Shown here piece after piece: positions 9,282-17,358 of a stretch of DNA of 32,258 nucleotides. Position numbers and translations under genes: made by a program. The stretch spans positions 1 to 32,258 of the forward strand of contig JAAZLQ010000383.1 of NCBI GenBank assembly GCA_012799255.1. The letters run 5' to 3'. The stretch's first letter is position 1; each line of letters begins with the position of its first letter. Origin of the DNA: Bacillota bacterium. Its GTDB lineage: Bacteria > Bacillota_G > Limnochordia > DTU010. The notes beneath the pieces were generated by a model. It saw nothing but the letters and a program-made list of their open reading frames with translations. It had not been told where the DNA came from and searched no databases.

Positions 9282-9324
9282 ACGTGCTCAGCTTAGGGTA
9301 GAGAGTAAGGTCAGGGGGAGAATA

Positions 9325-10320
9325 ATGCGCATATTAGTGACAGGGGGCACAGGTTATATCGGCAGTCACACCTGTGTGGAGTTACTAAACAATAACCATG
9401 ATGTGATTATCGTAGATAATCTCGTGAACAGCAAAGGGGACGTGGTGGATCGCATCGAGCAGATCACTGGCAAGCGTCCTCTATTTTACAGAGCTGATGC
9501 TAGGGATGAAACTGCCATGGACTTAATTTTCGCAACGCACAAGTTTGATGGCGTAATTCACTTTGCAGGGCTAAAAGCTGTGGGGGAATCGGTGCAAGTT
9601 CCCTTGACTTATTACCAGAACAACTTGCAGAGCACTATGGTGATTGCGGAAAATTGTCTGAAATACGGGGTAGAACGTTTCGTTTTCAGTTCTTCCGCTA
9701 CTGTCTATGGTGATAGTGAAGTGCCGTTTTTGGAAACAATGGAGTTGCGACCGCGAACCAATCCTTACGGCGAAACCAAAGCTATGTGTGAAAGAATCCT
9801 TATGGATGTGGCCAAGGTGAATCCGAATTTTTCCTTTTCCTTGCTTCGCTATTTTAATCCCGTTGGTGCACATCAAAGTGGACTGATAGGTGAAGAACCT
9901 ACAGGAATCCCTAATAATCTAATGCCTTATATTACCCAAGTGGCTAAGGGTATTCTAGAAGAACTTAAAGTATTTGGTAACGATTACCCAACAGTGGATG
10001 GAACCGGCGTGAGGGATTACATCCATGTGGTTGATTTAGCAGAAGGGCATCTAGCCGCCCTAAACCATGCGAAACTTGGCGCGCATGTATATAACTTGGG
10101 TACTGGTAAGGGGACTTCTGTCTTAGAATTGGTTGAGGCTTTTGAACAAGCCAACGGAATTACCATCCCCTACAAGATTGTGGAACGGAGGCAAGGGGAT
10201 ATTGCTGAGTGTTATGCCGCGGTAGATAAGGCCCAAGAAGAACTAGGCTGGGTGGCAGAGCGGGGCATCGTGGAGATGTGTCGTGATGCTTGGAGGTTTG
10301 AGCAGCAACGGATAAGATAA
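9325..10320 (+). CDS. galE: UDP-glucose 4-epimerase
   Basis: NAD-dependent cytosolic epimerase interconverting UDP-glucose and UDP-galactose for Leloir-pathway sugar use and envelope polysaccharides. The extended short-chain dehydrogenase fold is clear: the GxxGxxG Rossmann motif in [19 protein letters not shown] at the end of beta-2, FSSSATVYG with Ser124 and the catalytic YxxxK pair Tyr148/Lys152. [26 protein letters not shown] and YNLGTG complete the epimerase pattern. Length 331 aa is normal and the ATG follows GGGGGAG by four bases. UDP-GlcNAc 4-epimerase activity cannot be excluded. The MCP gene begins 22 bases after the stop. Confidence 0.95.
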   Translation: MRILVTGGTGYIGSHTCVELLNNNHDVIIVDNLVNSKGDVVDRIEQITGKRPLFYRADARDETAMDLIFATHKFDGVIHFAGLKAVGESVQVPLTYYQNNLQSTMVIAENCLKYGVERFVFSSSATVYGDSEVPFLETMELRPRTNPYGETKAMCERILMDVAKVNPNFSFSLLRYFNPVGAHQSGLIGEEPTGIPNNLMPYITQVAKGILEELKVFGNDYPTVDGTGVRDYIHVVDLAEGHLAALNHAKLGAHVYNLGTGKGTSVLELVEAFEQANGITIPYKIVERRQGDIAECYAAVDKAQEELGWVAERGIVEMCRDAWRFEQQRIR

Positions 10321-10342
10321 AGGCTATCTGGAGGTACATCTA

Positions 10343-12256
10343 ATGAAGAAATGGAATTCGATTCGCGTAAAAATCGTCATCATCCCTATCGTAGTGGTTT
10401 TCTTAGCCGTTGCGTTTTTGGGATTTATGAGCAATTATGACGCTTATAACCGGACAGTAGATCAAAAACGTCTTGCTGGTTTGGCCGTAACTCAACATGT
10501 TAAAGCCCGCCTCGAGAGCAATGCCCTTTCCTTGGCGAAAATCGACGACATGTTAACCGAGACAATCCAGAATGTAGCCAATTTTGTGGTTAGTAACTGG
10601 GACGAGCTCAGTGATGACTATTTAACAGATGTAGCTGAGAAGTTGGGGGTAGGGACTATTCATGTTTATAATTCCAGGGGAACAATAGTTCACTCAGCCT
10701 TCGGAAACCGACTGAATCGTGGGTCGCAAGGTGGAGCGGTAGCAACATTTATCGCCACAGGTGAAGACTTTTTTGTGGAGAGTATCCATCACGATCCCGA
10801 AAGTGACGACTATTTCAAATATGGGTACTTGCGGGCACCAGGTGGCCATGTGGTGCAAGTAGGACTAGAAGCCAACGAACTTCATGAGTTAGAAGAGAAA
10901 TTCAGCTCCGAGAAGATGGTAGTAGATTTGGTCAGTGGTGCAACATTGAGCTACGCAACCATCTTAGACGATCAGAATCAAATTGTCGCTTCCAGCGAGA
11001 ACTTCACACGTGAACAGTTGTTTAATGAAACTGGCAAAGTGCAGGCACTTGAAAACAGATCTAATTATTATCTACTTACAAATCATCCCCTTACCAACGA
11101 GATGATTTATGATATGATGATGCCCCTTTATGTTGATGGCGAATACCATGGCGCAGTCAATGTGGGCGTCGCCTTAGATATAGTAGGAACCACCATGAAA
11201 AACAGCATCTTGTTCACGGTATTCGTGGCAGGGGCAACCTTCGTTGTCCTGGCTTTGATTCTCTCCGTAATCGCTGCTGGAATCAGCCGCTCAGTGCGAA
11301 GGCTTAACGACCATGTTGGTCTGCTTGCTGCTAGGGTGCTTCATAAACCAGTTCCAGAAGTATTGTTGAATAAAAAGGATGAAATCGGTCAGATGGCTCA
11401 AGGCGTTGAGCAGATGAGAAACGCATTATACACGATCCTGTCGGGTGTTTGCAATGCCGTCTCTGAAACCGCACTTTCCAGCCAAGAACTTTCTGCAGCA
11501 ACTGAAGAGACCAGTGCTTCCATTCAGCAGGTAGCCGGTACGGCCAATGAGTTTGCGACTACCGTACAAGCTATGACCGATAATATGGAAAACGTGGTCG
11601 CAGGAGCCAAGGGTATCCAAGCATCTGCCAGCGAAGGGTCAACAGAAGTGGAGCGAGCAGTGAGATTAACTACCGAGTTGAAGGATAATATGGCGCAGAT
11701 GGCCACGATTGTCTCGGGTTTAGGCGAGCGTTCGAAAGAAATTGGACAGATCGTGGAAGTGATCACAGAGATAGCGGATCAGACTAACCTGTTAGCTTTG
11801 AATGCCGCGATTGAAGCAGCGAGGGCCGGTGAACAGGGACGGGGATTTGCTGTGGTAGCGGATGAAGTTCGAAACCTAGCTGAGCAGTCTGCCCAATCTA
11901 CAACGAAAATCATTGAGTTGGTGCAAGGCATTCAATTAGAAACTGAGCGAACCGTGGTCGGAATTAAAGAAGGGGCCGCTGAGGCAGAAGAAAGCGCGCA
12001 GGTTGTTAAGCATAGCGGTGAGCTCTTGGTATCGATCTTGCAGCAGATTGAGGATATTACCGTCACGATCATGGATGTCTCTAAAGGAGTGGAAATGATC
12101 AACAAAGGAAGTGAAGGTCTAGCGGCCACAACCGCTCAGCAGTCTGCATCCATTGATGCCATTGCCCTGGCAGCTCAGGATTTAAGCCTGATGTCAGACC
12201 GTCTCCAAAGATTGGTCGAGCAGTTTGAACTTAAGGCCGGAAAAAACGCTTCCTAA
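10343..12256 (+). CDS. Methyl-accepting chemotaxis protein
   Basis: Membrane chemoreceptor that signals to CheA/CheW. Residues 11-29 form TM1, followed by a long extracytoplasmic sensing region (about 30-285, double-Cache-like in size), TM2 at about 289-313, a HAMP region (about 312-365) and a coiled-coil cytoplasmic domain. The signalling tip is intact: [20 protein letters not shown], then [25 protein letters not shown] (roughly 472-515). No C-terminal CheR-tethering pentapeptide is present. GGAGGT lies seven bases before ATG 10343. It closely follows galE, with no chemotaxis genes adjacent, so it is an orphan receptor. The ligand is unknown. Confidence 0.94.
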   Translation: MKKWNSIRVKIVIIPIVVVFLAVAFLGFMSNYDAYNRTVDQKRLAGLAVTQHVKARLESNALSLAKIDDMLTETIQNVANFVVSNWDELSDDYLTDVAEKLGVGTIHVYNSRGTIVHSAFGNRLNRGSQGGAVATFIATGEDFFVESIHHDPESDDYFKYGYLRAPGGHVVQVGLEANELHELEEKFSSEKMVVDLVSGATLSYATILDDQNQIVASSENFTREQLFNETGKVQALENRSNYYLLTNHPLTNEMIYDMMMPLYVDGEYHGAVNVGVALDIVGTTMKNSILFTVFVAGATFVVLALILSVIAAGISRSVRRLNDHVGLLAARVLHKPVPEVLLNKKDEIGQMAQGVEQMRNALYTILSGVCNAVSETALSSQELSAATEETSASIQQVAGTANEFATTVQAMTDNMENVVAGAKGIQASASEGSTEVERAVRLTTELKDNMAQMATIVSGLGERSKEIGQIVEVITEIADQTNLLALNAAIEAARAGEQGRGFAVVADEVRNLAEQSAQSTTKIIELVQGIQLETERTVVGIKEGAAEAEESAQVVKHSGELLVSILQQIEDITVTIMDVSKGVEMINKGSEGLAATTAQQSASIDAIALAAQDLSLMSDRLQRLVEQFELKAGKNAS

Positions 12257-12267
12257 ATGATTTTGCC

Positions 12268-12296
12268 TTGCCTGGTGCACGGGTTTGGTGTATGCT
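12268..12296 (+). promoter_or_regulatory. Candidate promoter for the CD3324 regulator leader
   Basis: TTGCCT (12268-12273) and TATGCT (12291-12296) are separated by 17 bases, each matching four of six sigma-A consensus positions. It would start transcription near 12303, ahead of the leader ORF at 12335. Moderate match only. Confidence 0.4.
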
Positions 12297-12334
12297 TATT
12301 GTAAAGTGTTAAAGAAAGTGAGGTGGGCTTAGTG

Positions 12335-12403
12335 ATGATCAAGGTAATTGTTGTACGTTCTGAACGATCTTTTAGCGTTGGCCTGCCTCAAATGAAAAGC
12401 TGA
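12335..12403 (+). CDS. Putative 22-codon leader peptide ORF upstream of the CD3324-family regulator
   Basis: ATG 12335 is preceded by GAGGTGGG with seven bases between and reads MIKVIVVRSERSFSVGLPQMKS before TGA 12401. Codons 14-17 overlap the first arm of a strong inverted repeat (12374-12382), and the stop codon lies inside an inner hairpin (12397-12418). This layout is typical of translational-attenuation leaders: ribosome position would decide which hairpin forms downstream. The peptide has no runs of one amino acid and no recognised drug-stalling motif, so the signal it senses is unknown. It could also be a chance ORF. Confidence 0.42.
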   Translation: MIKVIVVRSERSFSVGLPQMKS

Positions 12404-12474
12404 GCAAAGTCTCAGTTTGATTGCATGAGTAAGCCAACGCTCCGGAAATTAGTACATAAGGAGGACGTTGGCTT
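12374..12474 (+). promoter_or_regulatory. Three-arm competing-hairpin leader controlling the CD3324 gene
   Basis: Arm A AGCGTTGGC (12374-12382) pairs perfectly over 9 bp with arm B (GCCAACGCT, 12433-12441). Arm B, shifted by two bases (AAGCCAACG, 12431-12439), also pairs over 9 bp with arm C CGTTGGCTT (12466-12474), which lies between the ribosome binding site (AAGGAGGA, 12458-12465) and ATG 12477. A:B and B:C exclude each other. In A:B the start region is free; in B:C it is locked. An inner stem (CTGAG 12400-12404 with CTCAG 12411-12415) sits between A and B. RNA folding was judged by eye only. Confidence 0.6.
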
Positions 12475-12476
12475 TA

Positions 12477-12746
12477 ATGTATCTAAAAGCAGAAGAAGTT
12501 TTGCCAGAGGATCTGCTTAATGAGCTTCAAAAATACGTACAGGGAGTTGAATTATATATCCCTAAACGACCTGAAGAAAAGTTACGCTGGGGCGAGAGAA
12601 ACGGGACACGTCAGCAGATGCGTAAGCGGAACCTCGAGATCGCAAGAAGGTATCAGCAGGGCGAAAGCATCCATTCCCTCATGGAACGTTATCATTTGGG
12701 TTATGACAGCATTCGAAAGATCATCAGCACCAACCGGAAAGAATAG
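12477..12746 (+). CDS. CD3324-family small regulator (Mor transcription activator-like)
   Basis: An 89-aa protein matching the CD3324 family of Clostridia: YLKAEEVLPEDLLNELQKYV, then GVELYIPKRPEEKLRWGE and a C-terminal helix-turn-helix in RYQQGESIHSLMERYHLGYD followed by SIRKIIS. The family is related to the Mor activator of phage Mu and is predicted to bind DNA; targets are unknown. Start ATG 12477 lies 11 bases after AAGGAGGA; a TTG at 12468 would be too close to it. The translation start lies just after a stem arm of the upstream leader, so its expression is probably set by that RNA structure. A promoter for the next unit begins 13 bases after its stop. Confidence 0.82.
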   Translation: MYLKAEEVLPEDLLNELQKYVQGVELYIPKRPEEKLRWGERNGTRQQMRKRNLEIARRYQQGESIHSLMERYHLGYDSIRKIISTNRKE

Positions 12747-12759
12747 ATCCTAGGTATTC

Positions 12760-12792
12760 TTGACAAAAGTGTGGCTGGCTAGATGATACAAT
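12760..12792 (+). promoter_or_regulatory. Candidate promoter ahead of the diguanylate cyclase leader
   Basis: A perfect -35-like TTGACA (12760-12765) is followed by an extended -10 element TGATACAAT (12784-12792). The spacing to TACAAT is 21 bases, too long for a classical pair, but the extended TGn motif could act without the -35. Start would be near 12799. Confidence 0.45.
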
Positions 12793-12798
12793 TAACTC

Positions 12799-12926
12799 AA
12801 GTGGGACCCACATTACGTATGAAGGGGGGATGATCAATATGATCTTCAGGAGGTATGGCAAACTCTAAGCTGAGGTTGCCGTCAGATTGCAGGCCTAACC
12901 GTTAATACGGTTAGGCTTGTTTTTTT
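12799..12926 (+). ncRNA. Short structured transcript or attenuator leader upstream of the diguanylate cyclase
   Basis: Between the candidate promoter and a strong terminator lies about 128 bases without a normal gene. It holds the palindrome GTGGGACCCAC (12801-12811), a hairpin of GGCAA/TTGCC plus CTC/GAG (12857-12880), and a tiny ORF (ATG 12839 to TAA 12866, nine codons, GAAGGGGGG upstream) whose stop falls in that hairpin's loop. It does not match the c-di-GMP-I, c-di-GMP-II or other riboswitch consensus I could recall. It is either a free small RNA or a terminator-controlled leader of the gene at 12998. Confidence 0.4.
12893..12926 (+). terminator. Strong Rho-independent terminator before the diguanylate cyclase
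   Basis: A perfect 10-bp stem (GCCTAACCGT 12893-12902 with ACGGTTAGGC 12907-12916), a TAAT loop and a T-rich tail ending in seven T. It stands upstream of the diguanylate cyclase, so it either ends a small RNA or attenuates that gene. Confidence 0.9.
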
Positions 12927-12997
12927 GCAGGATTTATCTGAAAAGTGGTGAATAAAAAGACCACAAGAGTTGTTATGCCTGGGTGGGGGGTATTTTT

Positions 12998-14164
12998 TTG
13001 AATTGGTTTCGGGTGAGGTATCGCCTGTTCAGACGATGGTTACGTAACAATCTTTGTGTAGAGGAAAAAACTCGAAAGGTAGCCCTTGCTGCAAGTATTC
13101 AGCGCATTTTTTGGACAGCGCCAATTATGGCGGTAGGCAATTTTTTGGCTGGATTGACGTTTTGGCTCCAAAATGAACCCACCATGGCTAGGGAGATTTT
13201 GTGGAGAGAGTTGATTATTACCACTAATTTTCTAGTGAGCGCTATCAGCCTCATCTTTTTCTTGGTTGCCTGGAGAGTCAGACAGCATGATATATCGGAC
13301 AGAGTTCGCAAGGTTTTCCTCTATTCTGTAGTCATTTATGTTCTTGGAGTAGGCTTGATTATTTCACTCATTGACAGTCTGGTGATGACTAGTATCACTC
13401 CCTTTTTGCTCTGTGTCACGATTGCAGGTACATTCTATTATTTGCCACCCAGAAACGCATTCATAGTGTTTTCCTTATCGTTTGTGGTTTTTGCATTGCT
13501 TTTCTCCTCATTTAGCGATTTCCCATCACATGTACTTAAATCCACATTAGTCAACGGATTGATTGTCAATGTCATGGGGTTGGCTTTGTCCATAGTGAGC
13601 TGGCAGTACTTTTGCCGGACTACAATGCAACAAAGAATCATTGCTGAGCAGCAAGAGACGCTCAAGCAGATGGCCTACCATGATTCACTAACGGACTTGC
13701 CCAATCGTCGCTTTTTAGATGAGCTGATAAAACGAGAAGTCGTATTGGTTAAGCGCCAGCAAGAGGAGTCATGCTTGATTATTTGTGATATAGACCGGTT
13801 TAAGAGAGTCAATGACACCTATGGACACCCAGCTGGCGACGAGTTGCTCAGAGAGTTTGCCGATCTTTTGCAGAGCAACTTATCTAGTAACAATATCCTG
13901 GTTCGTTTGGGCGGAGAAGAGTTTGTGATTTTGGCTCGAAGCGCTCCATTTGAGCAATCTGTTAACTTAGCAGAAAAACTGAGAAAGCTAGTAGAAGAGC
14001 ACGAGTTCAAGGTGGATCACCACGTCATTCGAATAACCGCGAGTTTCGGCGTTGCTGCGCTTCGGGGTACAGAAGGAGCTCATGACTATTACTGCCGAGC
14101 AGACCAGGCTCTGTACCAAGCAAAACAAGCTGGAAGGAATCAGGTGGTCACTTTTAGTATTTAA
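12998..14164 (+). CDS. Membrane-bound diguanylate cyclase (GGDEF domain, GGEEF active site)
   Basis: Makes the second messenger cyclic di-GMP from two GTP. The N-terminal half has about six hydrophobic segments (roughly 41-58, 73-93, 107-126, 134-150, 154-171, 183-205), an uncharacterised membrane sensor. The GGDEF domain begins at HDSLTDLPNRRFLDEL (228-243), with CDIDRFKRVNDTYGHPAGDE and the intact catalytic GGEEF at 305-309. The four residues at the allosteric I-site position are SSNN rather than RxxD, so product inhibition through that site is not expected. TTG 12998 is chosen because GGTGGGGGG ends seven bases upstream; the in-frame GTG at 12983 has no such site. The gene follows a strong terminator and a structured leader, so its transcription is probably attenuated or starts from an unseen promoter. 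No EAL or HD-GYP partner is near. Confidence 0.92.
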   Translation: MNWFRVRYRLFRRWLRNNLCVEEKTRKVALAASIQRIFWTAPIMAVGNFLAGLTFWLQNEPTMAREILWRELIITTNFLVSAISLIFFLVAWRVRQHDISDRVRKVFLYSVVIYVLGVGLIISLIDSLVMTSITPFLLCVTIAGTFYYLPPRNAFIVFSLSFVVFALLFSSFSDFPSHVLKSTLVNGLIVNVMGLALSIVSWQYFCRTTMQQRIIAEQQETLKQMAYHDSLTDLPNRRFLDELIKREVVLVKRQQEESCLIICDIDRFKRVNDTYGHPAGDELLREFADLLQSNLSSNNILVRLGGEEFVILARSAPFEQSVNLAEKLRKLVEEHEFKVDHHVIRITASFGVAALRGTEGAHDYYCRADQALYQAKQAGRNQVVTFSI

Positions 14165-14247
14165 AAAAGGTTGGCTTGGTCGCTTATGCATCCAAGCTTT
14201 TTCTATTGTGTTTTTAGGTGACCAAGTTAGAAAAGGAGGGGTGCAAG

Positions 14248-14475
14248 ATGACTAGAGTAATAGATTTGAACAAAACCATATATGAACTTGTTCAGGAATT
14301 CCCTGAGCTCGTTGAAATAATGGTGGAGCTGGGGTTTGATCGGATCACAAATCCAACGATGTTGAAAACTGTTGGTAGAGTAATGACTTTACCTAAAGGT
14401 GCTACCATGAGAAGCATAGATCTAGAGACAGTAAAAGAAAAATTGATCGAGAAAGGTTATTCCCTTATCTCTTGA
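14248..14475 (+). CDS. Stand-alone DUF1858 domain protein
   Basis: A 75-aa protein that is almost entirely one DUF1858 domain: IDLNKTIYELVQEFPELVEI, MVELGFDRITNPTMLKTVGR, then a short basic C-terminus. The domain is often found at the N-terminus of DUF438/hemerythrin/PAS proteins or in a redox-disulfide group with a CxxC; here there is no cysteine, so the redox type is excluded. Start ATG 14248 follows AAAAGGAGGGG by about seven bases; an in-frame GTG at 14218 has no ribosome binding site. It is 83 bases after the diguanylate cyclase stop with no terminator between. Function unknown. Confidence 0.8.
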   Translation: MTRVIDLNKTIYELVQEFPELVEIMVELGFDRITNPTMLKTVGRVMTLPKGATMRSIDLETVKEKLIEKGYSLIS

Positions 14476-14553
14476 CCTTCTCTGACGTTGAAAAAGGGAG
14501 CAACTGCGATATTTTTGGCGAAATCGGGGGAATACTACCTCTAAAGGGCATTA

Positions 14554-14576
14554 TTTGACCTTGTTTGACTTTGACC
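14554..14576. promoter_or_regulatory. CtsR heat-shock operator with an extra half-site
   Basis: On the minus strand AGTCAAACAAGGTCAAA (14570-14554) fits the CtsR direct repeat RGTCAAANANRGTCAAA at every defined position. A third heptad, GGTCAAA on the minus strand (14576-14570), abuts it. The + strand copy TTGACC (14571-14576) is also a good -35 element with GAAAAT 17 bases on (14594-14599), so a bound repressor would cover the Hsp20 promoter. Confidence 0.78.
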
Positions 14577-14599
14577 TTCACTGATGTTTGTAGGAAAAT
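14571..14599 (+). promoter_or_regulatory. Candidate sigma-A promoter of the Hsp20 gene
   Basis: TTGACC (five of six) and GAAAAT (four of six) are spaced by 17 bases, about 40 bases before the start codon. The -35 element overlaps the CtsR heptads, consistent with heat-shock derepression. Confidence 0.5.
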
Positions 14600-14638
14600 A
14601 AGGGTAGAAAAAATAATAACCATTAGGAGGTAGCGAGT

Positions 14639-15055
14639 ATGTATAGAATGATGCCATTTCGTAGATACGGTAGGAGAGACTCTTTCATGCCGCAGGCCTT
14701 CCACGATTTTTTCAGTTGGCCAGATGTTTCATGGCAGAGTTTCAATGTAGATGTGAAGGAGACTCCTGAAGGATATGCCATTCAAGCTGATCTCCCAGGA
14801 GTGAATAAGAGCAATATTAAGCTTTCTGTGGACAATGGCTATCTGAACATTGCGGTGCGGCAAGAAGAACTCAAGTCTGAGAATAACGAGAACTACATTT
14901 GCAGGGAAAGAAGGCAAATGTCTAGTCAACGGAGCTTCTATGTTGGCAACGTAAACCCCGAAGATGTTCAGGCCAAGTATGAAAATGGTGTTCTAGAGAT
15001 TAAGGTACCCAAGGGAGCAGCAGGACCAAACCACCGAGAAATCCCAATTCAATAA
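14639..15055 (+). CDS. Hsp20/alpha-crystallin small heat-shock protein
   Basis: ATP-independent holdase chaperone forming large oligomers in the cytosol. The 138-aa protein has a short N-terminal arm (MYRMMPFRRYGRRDSFMPQA), then the alpha-crystallin domain starting at FNVDVKETPEGYAIQADLPG, with ICRERR before beta-6, and the hallmark YENGVLEIKVPK. The C-terminal REIPIQ supplies the IxI motif that docks between dimers. TAGGAGGT lies seven bases before ATG 14639. A CtsR operator overlaps its promoter, so it should be induced by heat or protein misfolding. It is a single-gene unit closed by a strong terminator. Confidence 0.95.
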   Translation: MYRMMPFRRYGRRDSFMPQAFHDFFSWPDVSWQSFNVDVKETPEGYAIQADLPGVNKSNIKLSVDNGYLNIAVRQEELKSENNENYICRERRQMSSQRSFYVGNVNPEDVQAKYENGVLEIKVPKGAAGPNHREIPIQ

Positions 15056-15060
15056 AGCCT

Positions 15061-15088
15061 AGGAGCGGAATTAACCGCTCCTTTTTTT
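15061..15088 (+). terminator. Rho-independent terminator after Hsp20
   Basis: Perfect 8-bp stem AGGAGCGG/CCGCTCCT with an AATTAA loop and a run of seven T (15082-15088). Confidence 0.93.
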
Positions 15089-15218
15089 GGCAGGATTTCC
15101 AAGGTAGGGCCAGAATGCCACATTCATGGCCGACAACTCATTTTGCCAAAAAGGCACCAGGAGAGACCGGATCAGGACCGCTCGCCTTGCGTTATGAGAA
15201 ATTCCGTAGTGCAATCTA

Positions 15219-15247
15219 ATCATGCAAATGGGCTTCTATTGCATGAT
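15219..15247. repeat. 9-bp inverted repeat upstream of the prolyl oligopeptidase
   Basis: ATCATGCAA (15219-15227) and TTGCATGAT (15239-15247) are perfect inverted copies with an 11-base centre. No T tract follows. It is placed 71 bases before the start codon, so it may be an operator or a 5' UTR hairpin. The rest of 15089-15318 shows nothing recognisable. Confidence 0.5.
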
Positions 15248-15318
15248 CATTCAAAGGTGAACAACAAGCTCATAGCGAAACTATAGCCAATGGACAACAG
15301 GTGAAAAGGAGAGAGGGA

Positions 15319-17358
15319 ATGCAAACAAGGAAGGACAATACGGTAGATGTTTTCCATGGGACTATAGTAAAAGCTCCCTACCGGTGGTTAGAGAATAGTG
15401 GAGATCCCGAAGTGCAGCGTTGGATTGAGCAACAAAGTGATCGTACTGAAGAGTTTCTTAAGCAGGCTGATCTTCGTCCCGCTTTGAAGCAGCGGTTGAC
15501 AGAACTTTGGGACTATCCGCGCCTGTCGCTGCCGACTAAAGTAGGGCAGTGGTACTTTTATCAGAAGAATAGTGGCCTACAGAATCAACCGCTCTTATAT
15601 AGGCGAAAGGGTCTTGATGGACAAGATGAGATTATCCTCGACCCCAACCAATGGAGCAGTGATGGTACAGTGGCCTTAAGCAACTATAGCGTTGACGATG
15701 GAGCCCGTTACTTGGCCTATACAGTGTCTGCTCACGGTAGCGATCGCCAGGAAATACATATCCAAAACTTAGACACAGGCGAGAACCTTCCCGAAGTTAT
15801 TAAATGGTGTAGGTTTACCAATATGGTATGGTATCAGGATATTGGCTTTTATTATACTCGTTATCCACAGCCCGGGACGGTAGCCAAGGAAGACGAAAAC
15901 AATTATAGCCAGGTTTACTGGCATACTCTAGGTACCCCCCAAGAAGAAGACGTTTTAGTGTTTGAACAGCCAGAGGACAAGGAACTGGGTTTCTCAGCAA
16001 GCTTAACTCCCGATCAGGCGTATTTGGTGTTGCATGTTTTTCGTGGTACCGATTCGTGCAATGGCTTTTATTATCGTAGGTTGGGTCAAGATTCTTCCTT
16101 TGAGCGCTTGTTTGAACCTGGGGAAGCCACCTATCGCCTGGTGGGGAATGAGGGGAGTACTTTCTATTTCTTCACAGATCTAGATGCGCCCAAGGGCAGG
16201 ATTGTGGGAGTGGATGTGACCAACCCAGCTGAAGAAAACTGGGTAGAGGTTCTCCCAGAGCAAAGCGATGTTCTCTCCACAGTTCGCTATATGCAGGGTA
16301 AATTTGTGACGGAGTTTATGCAGAATGCCCATTCCCTATTGCGGATCTATGACAAGAACGGCCAACTTATTACAGATGTTCCTTTGCCCACCATGGGTTC
16401 GGTTGAAGGTCTATCTGGAAAGCAACAGCAAAGTGAACTTTTTATTAGCTTTACCTCGTTTCTATATCCGCCAATGATCTTCCACTATGAGTTGACTAGT
16501 GGTGAGCAGAGACCTTTTGGTCAATCTGAACTAACTTTCAACTCTGATGATTATCAGACTTCGCAAGTGTTTTATCCTTCCAAGGATGGTACGCAAGTAT
16601 CCATGTTTCTAGTTCATAAAAAGGACTTGAGACTTGATGGTAATAACCCCACTTTGCTCTATGGTTATGGTGGATTCAACATCCCCGTAACGCCTGCCTT
16701 TTCAGCTTCCCGCATCCTCTGGCTGGAGTTAGGCGGCGTCTATGCGGTAGCGAACTTAAGGGGCGGCAGTGAATATGGCGAACAGTGGCACCGTGGCGGA
16801 ATGTTGGAAAATAAGCAGAATGTGTTTGATGACTTCATTTCCGCTGGTGAATGGCTGATTGCCAACAACTATACTAATCCCAGCAAACTAGCTATAGAAG
16901 GGCGTAGTAATGGAGGTTTGCTTGTATCTGCCTGTCTGGTCCAAAGACCTGATTTGTTTGGTGCGGTACTGTGTATTGTTCCTGTTACCGATATGTTGCG
17001 CTACCATAAGTTCACCGTTGGGCGTTATTGGATCCCAGAATATGGCGATGCTGAGCGCAATCCAGAGCACTTTAAGTTCATGTATCGCTATTCTCCTTTG
17101 CATAATGTCAAACCAACCGATTATCCAGCAACCTTTGTGGTCACTGCAGATGGGGATGATCGGGTTGTTCCAGCCCATGCCTACAAGTTTTTTGCCACTT
17201 TACAAGAAGCACAGACTTGCGAAGCACCCATTTTGCTGCGAGTTGACACCAAGTCGGGCCACGGTCATGGCAAGCCCATAGCCAAAATCATTGAAGAGCA
17301 TACGGACATTAATGCTTTTTTAGTTAGAGTATTTGGTTTGGAGAATAACGTGGGGTAA
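15319..17358 (+). CDS. Prolyl oligopeptidase (serine peptidase family S9A)
   Basis: Cuts short peptides after proline. The 679-aa protein has the usual layout: short N-terminal helix (APYRWLENSGDPEVQRWIEQ), a seven-bladed beta-propeller (about 75-400) that gates the active site, and a C-terminal alpha/beta-hydrolase domain. The catalytic triad is visible as Ser530 in EGRSNGGL, Asp613 in ADGDDRVVP and His648 in SGHGHGKP; NLRGGSEYGEQWH is the S9A marker. No signal peptide, so cytosolic. Start ATG 15319 has AGGAG about seven bases upstream; the in-frame GTG at 15301 has no site. The phosphofructokinase gene follows after 94 bases with no clear terminator. Confidence 0.95.
   Translation: MQTRKDNTVDVFHGTIVKAPYRWLENSGDPEVQRWIEQQSDRTEEFLKQADLRPALKQRLTELWDYPRLSLPTKVGQWYFYQKNSGLQNQPLLYRRKGLDGQDEIILDPNQWSSDGTVALSNYSVDDGARYLAYTVSAHGSDRQEIHIQNLDTGENLPEVIKWCRFTNMVWYQDIGFYYTRYPQPGTVAKEDENNYSQVYWHTLGTPQEEDVLVFEQPEDKELGFSASLTPDQAYLVLHVFRGTDSCNGFYYRRLGQDSSFERLFEPGEATYRLVGNEGSTFYFFTDLDAPKGRIVGVDVTNPAEENWVEVLPEQSDVLSTVRYMQGKFVTEFMQNAHSLLRIYDKNGQLITDVPLPTMGSVEGLSGKQQQSELFISFTSFLYPPMIFHYELTSGEQRPFGQSELTFNSDDYQTSQVFYPSKDGTQVSMFLVHKKDLRLDGNNPTLLYGYGGFNIPVTPAFSASRILWLELGGVYAVANLRGGSEYGEQWHRGGMLENKQNVFDDFISAGEWLIANNYTNPSKLAIEGRSNGGLLVSACLVQRPDLFGAVLCIVPVTDMLRYHKFTVGRYWIPEYGDAERNPEHFKFMYRYSPLHNVKPTDYPATFVVTADGDDRVVPAHAYKFFATLQEAQTCEAPILLRVDTKSGHGHGKPIAKIIEEHTDINAFLVRVFGLENNVG

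Noticed and set aside
12401..12403. TGA of the leader ORF as a second selenocysteine codon
   Set aside because: Reading through gives a basic sequence that matches no family and soon overlaps the regulator gene out of frame; there is no conserved protein after the stop.
12839..12868. Nine-codon ORF before the cyclase terminator as a real gene
   Set aside because: Too short to support by itself; mentioned only as part of a possible attenuator.
12855..12905. ATG 12855 with AGGAGGT directly in front, 16 codons
   Set aside because: The Shine-Dalgarno sequence touches the ATG, leaving no room for initiation.
12799..12926. c-di-GMP riboswitch ahead of the diguanylate cyclase
   Set aside because: Only a short GGCAAAC resemblance; the GAAA tetraloop, the GACGCAAAGCC block and the other conserved helices are absent.
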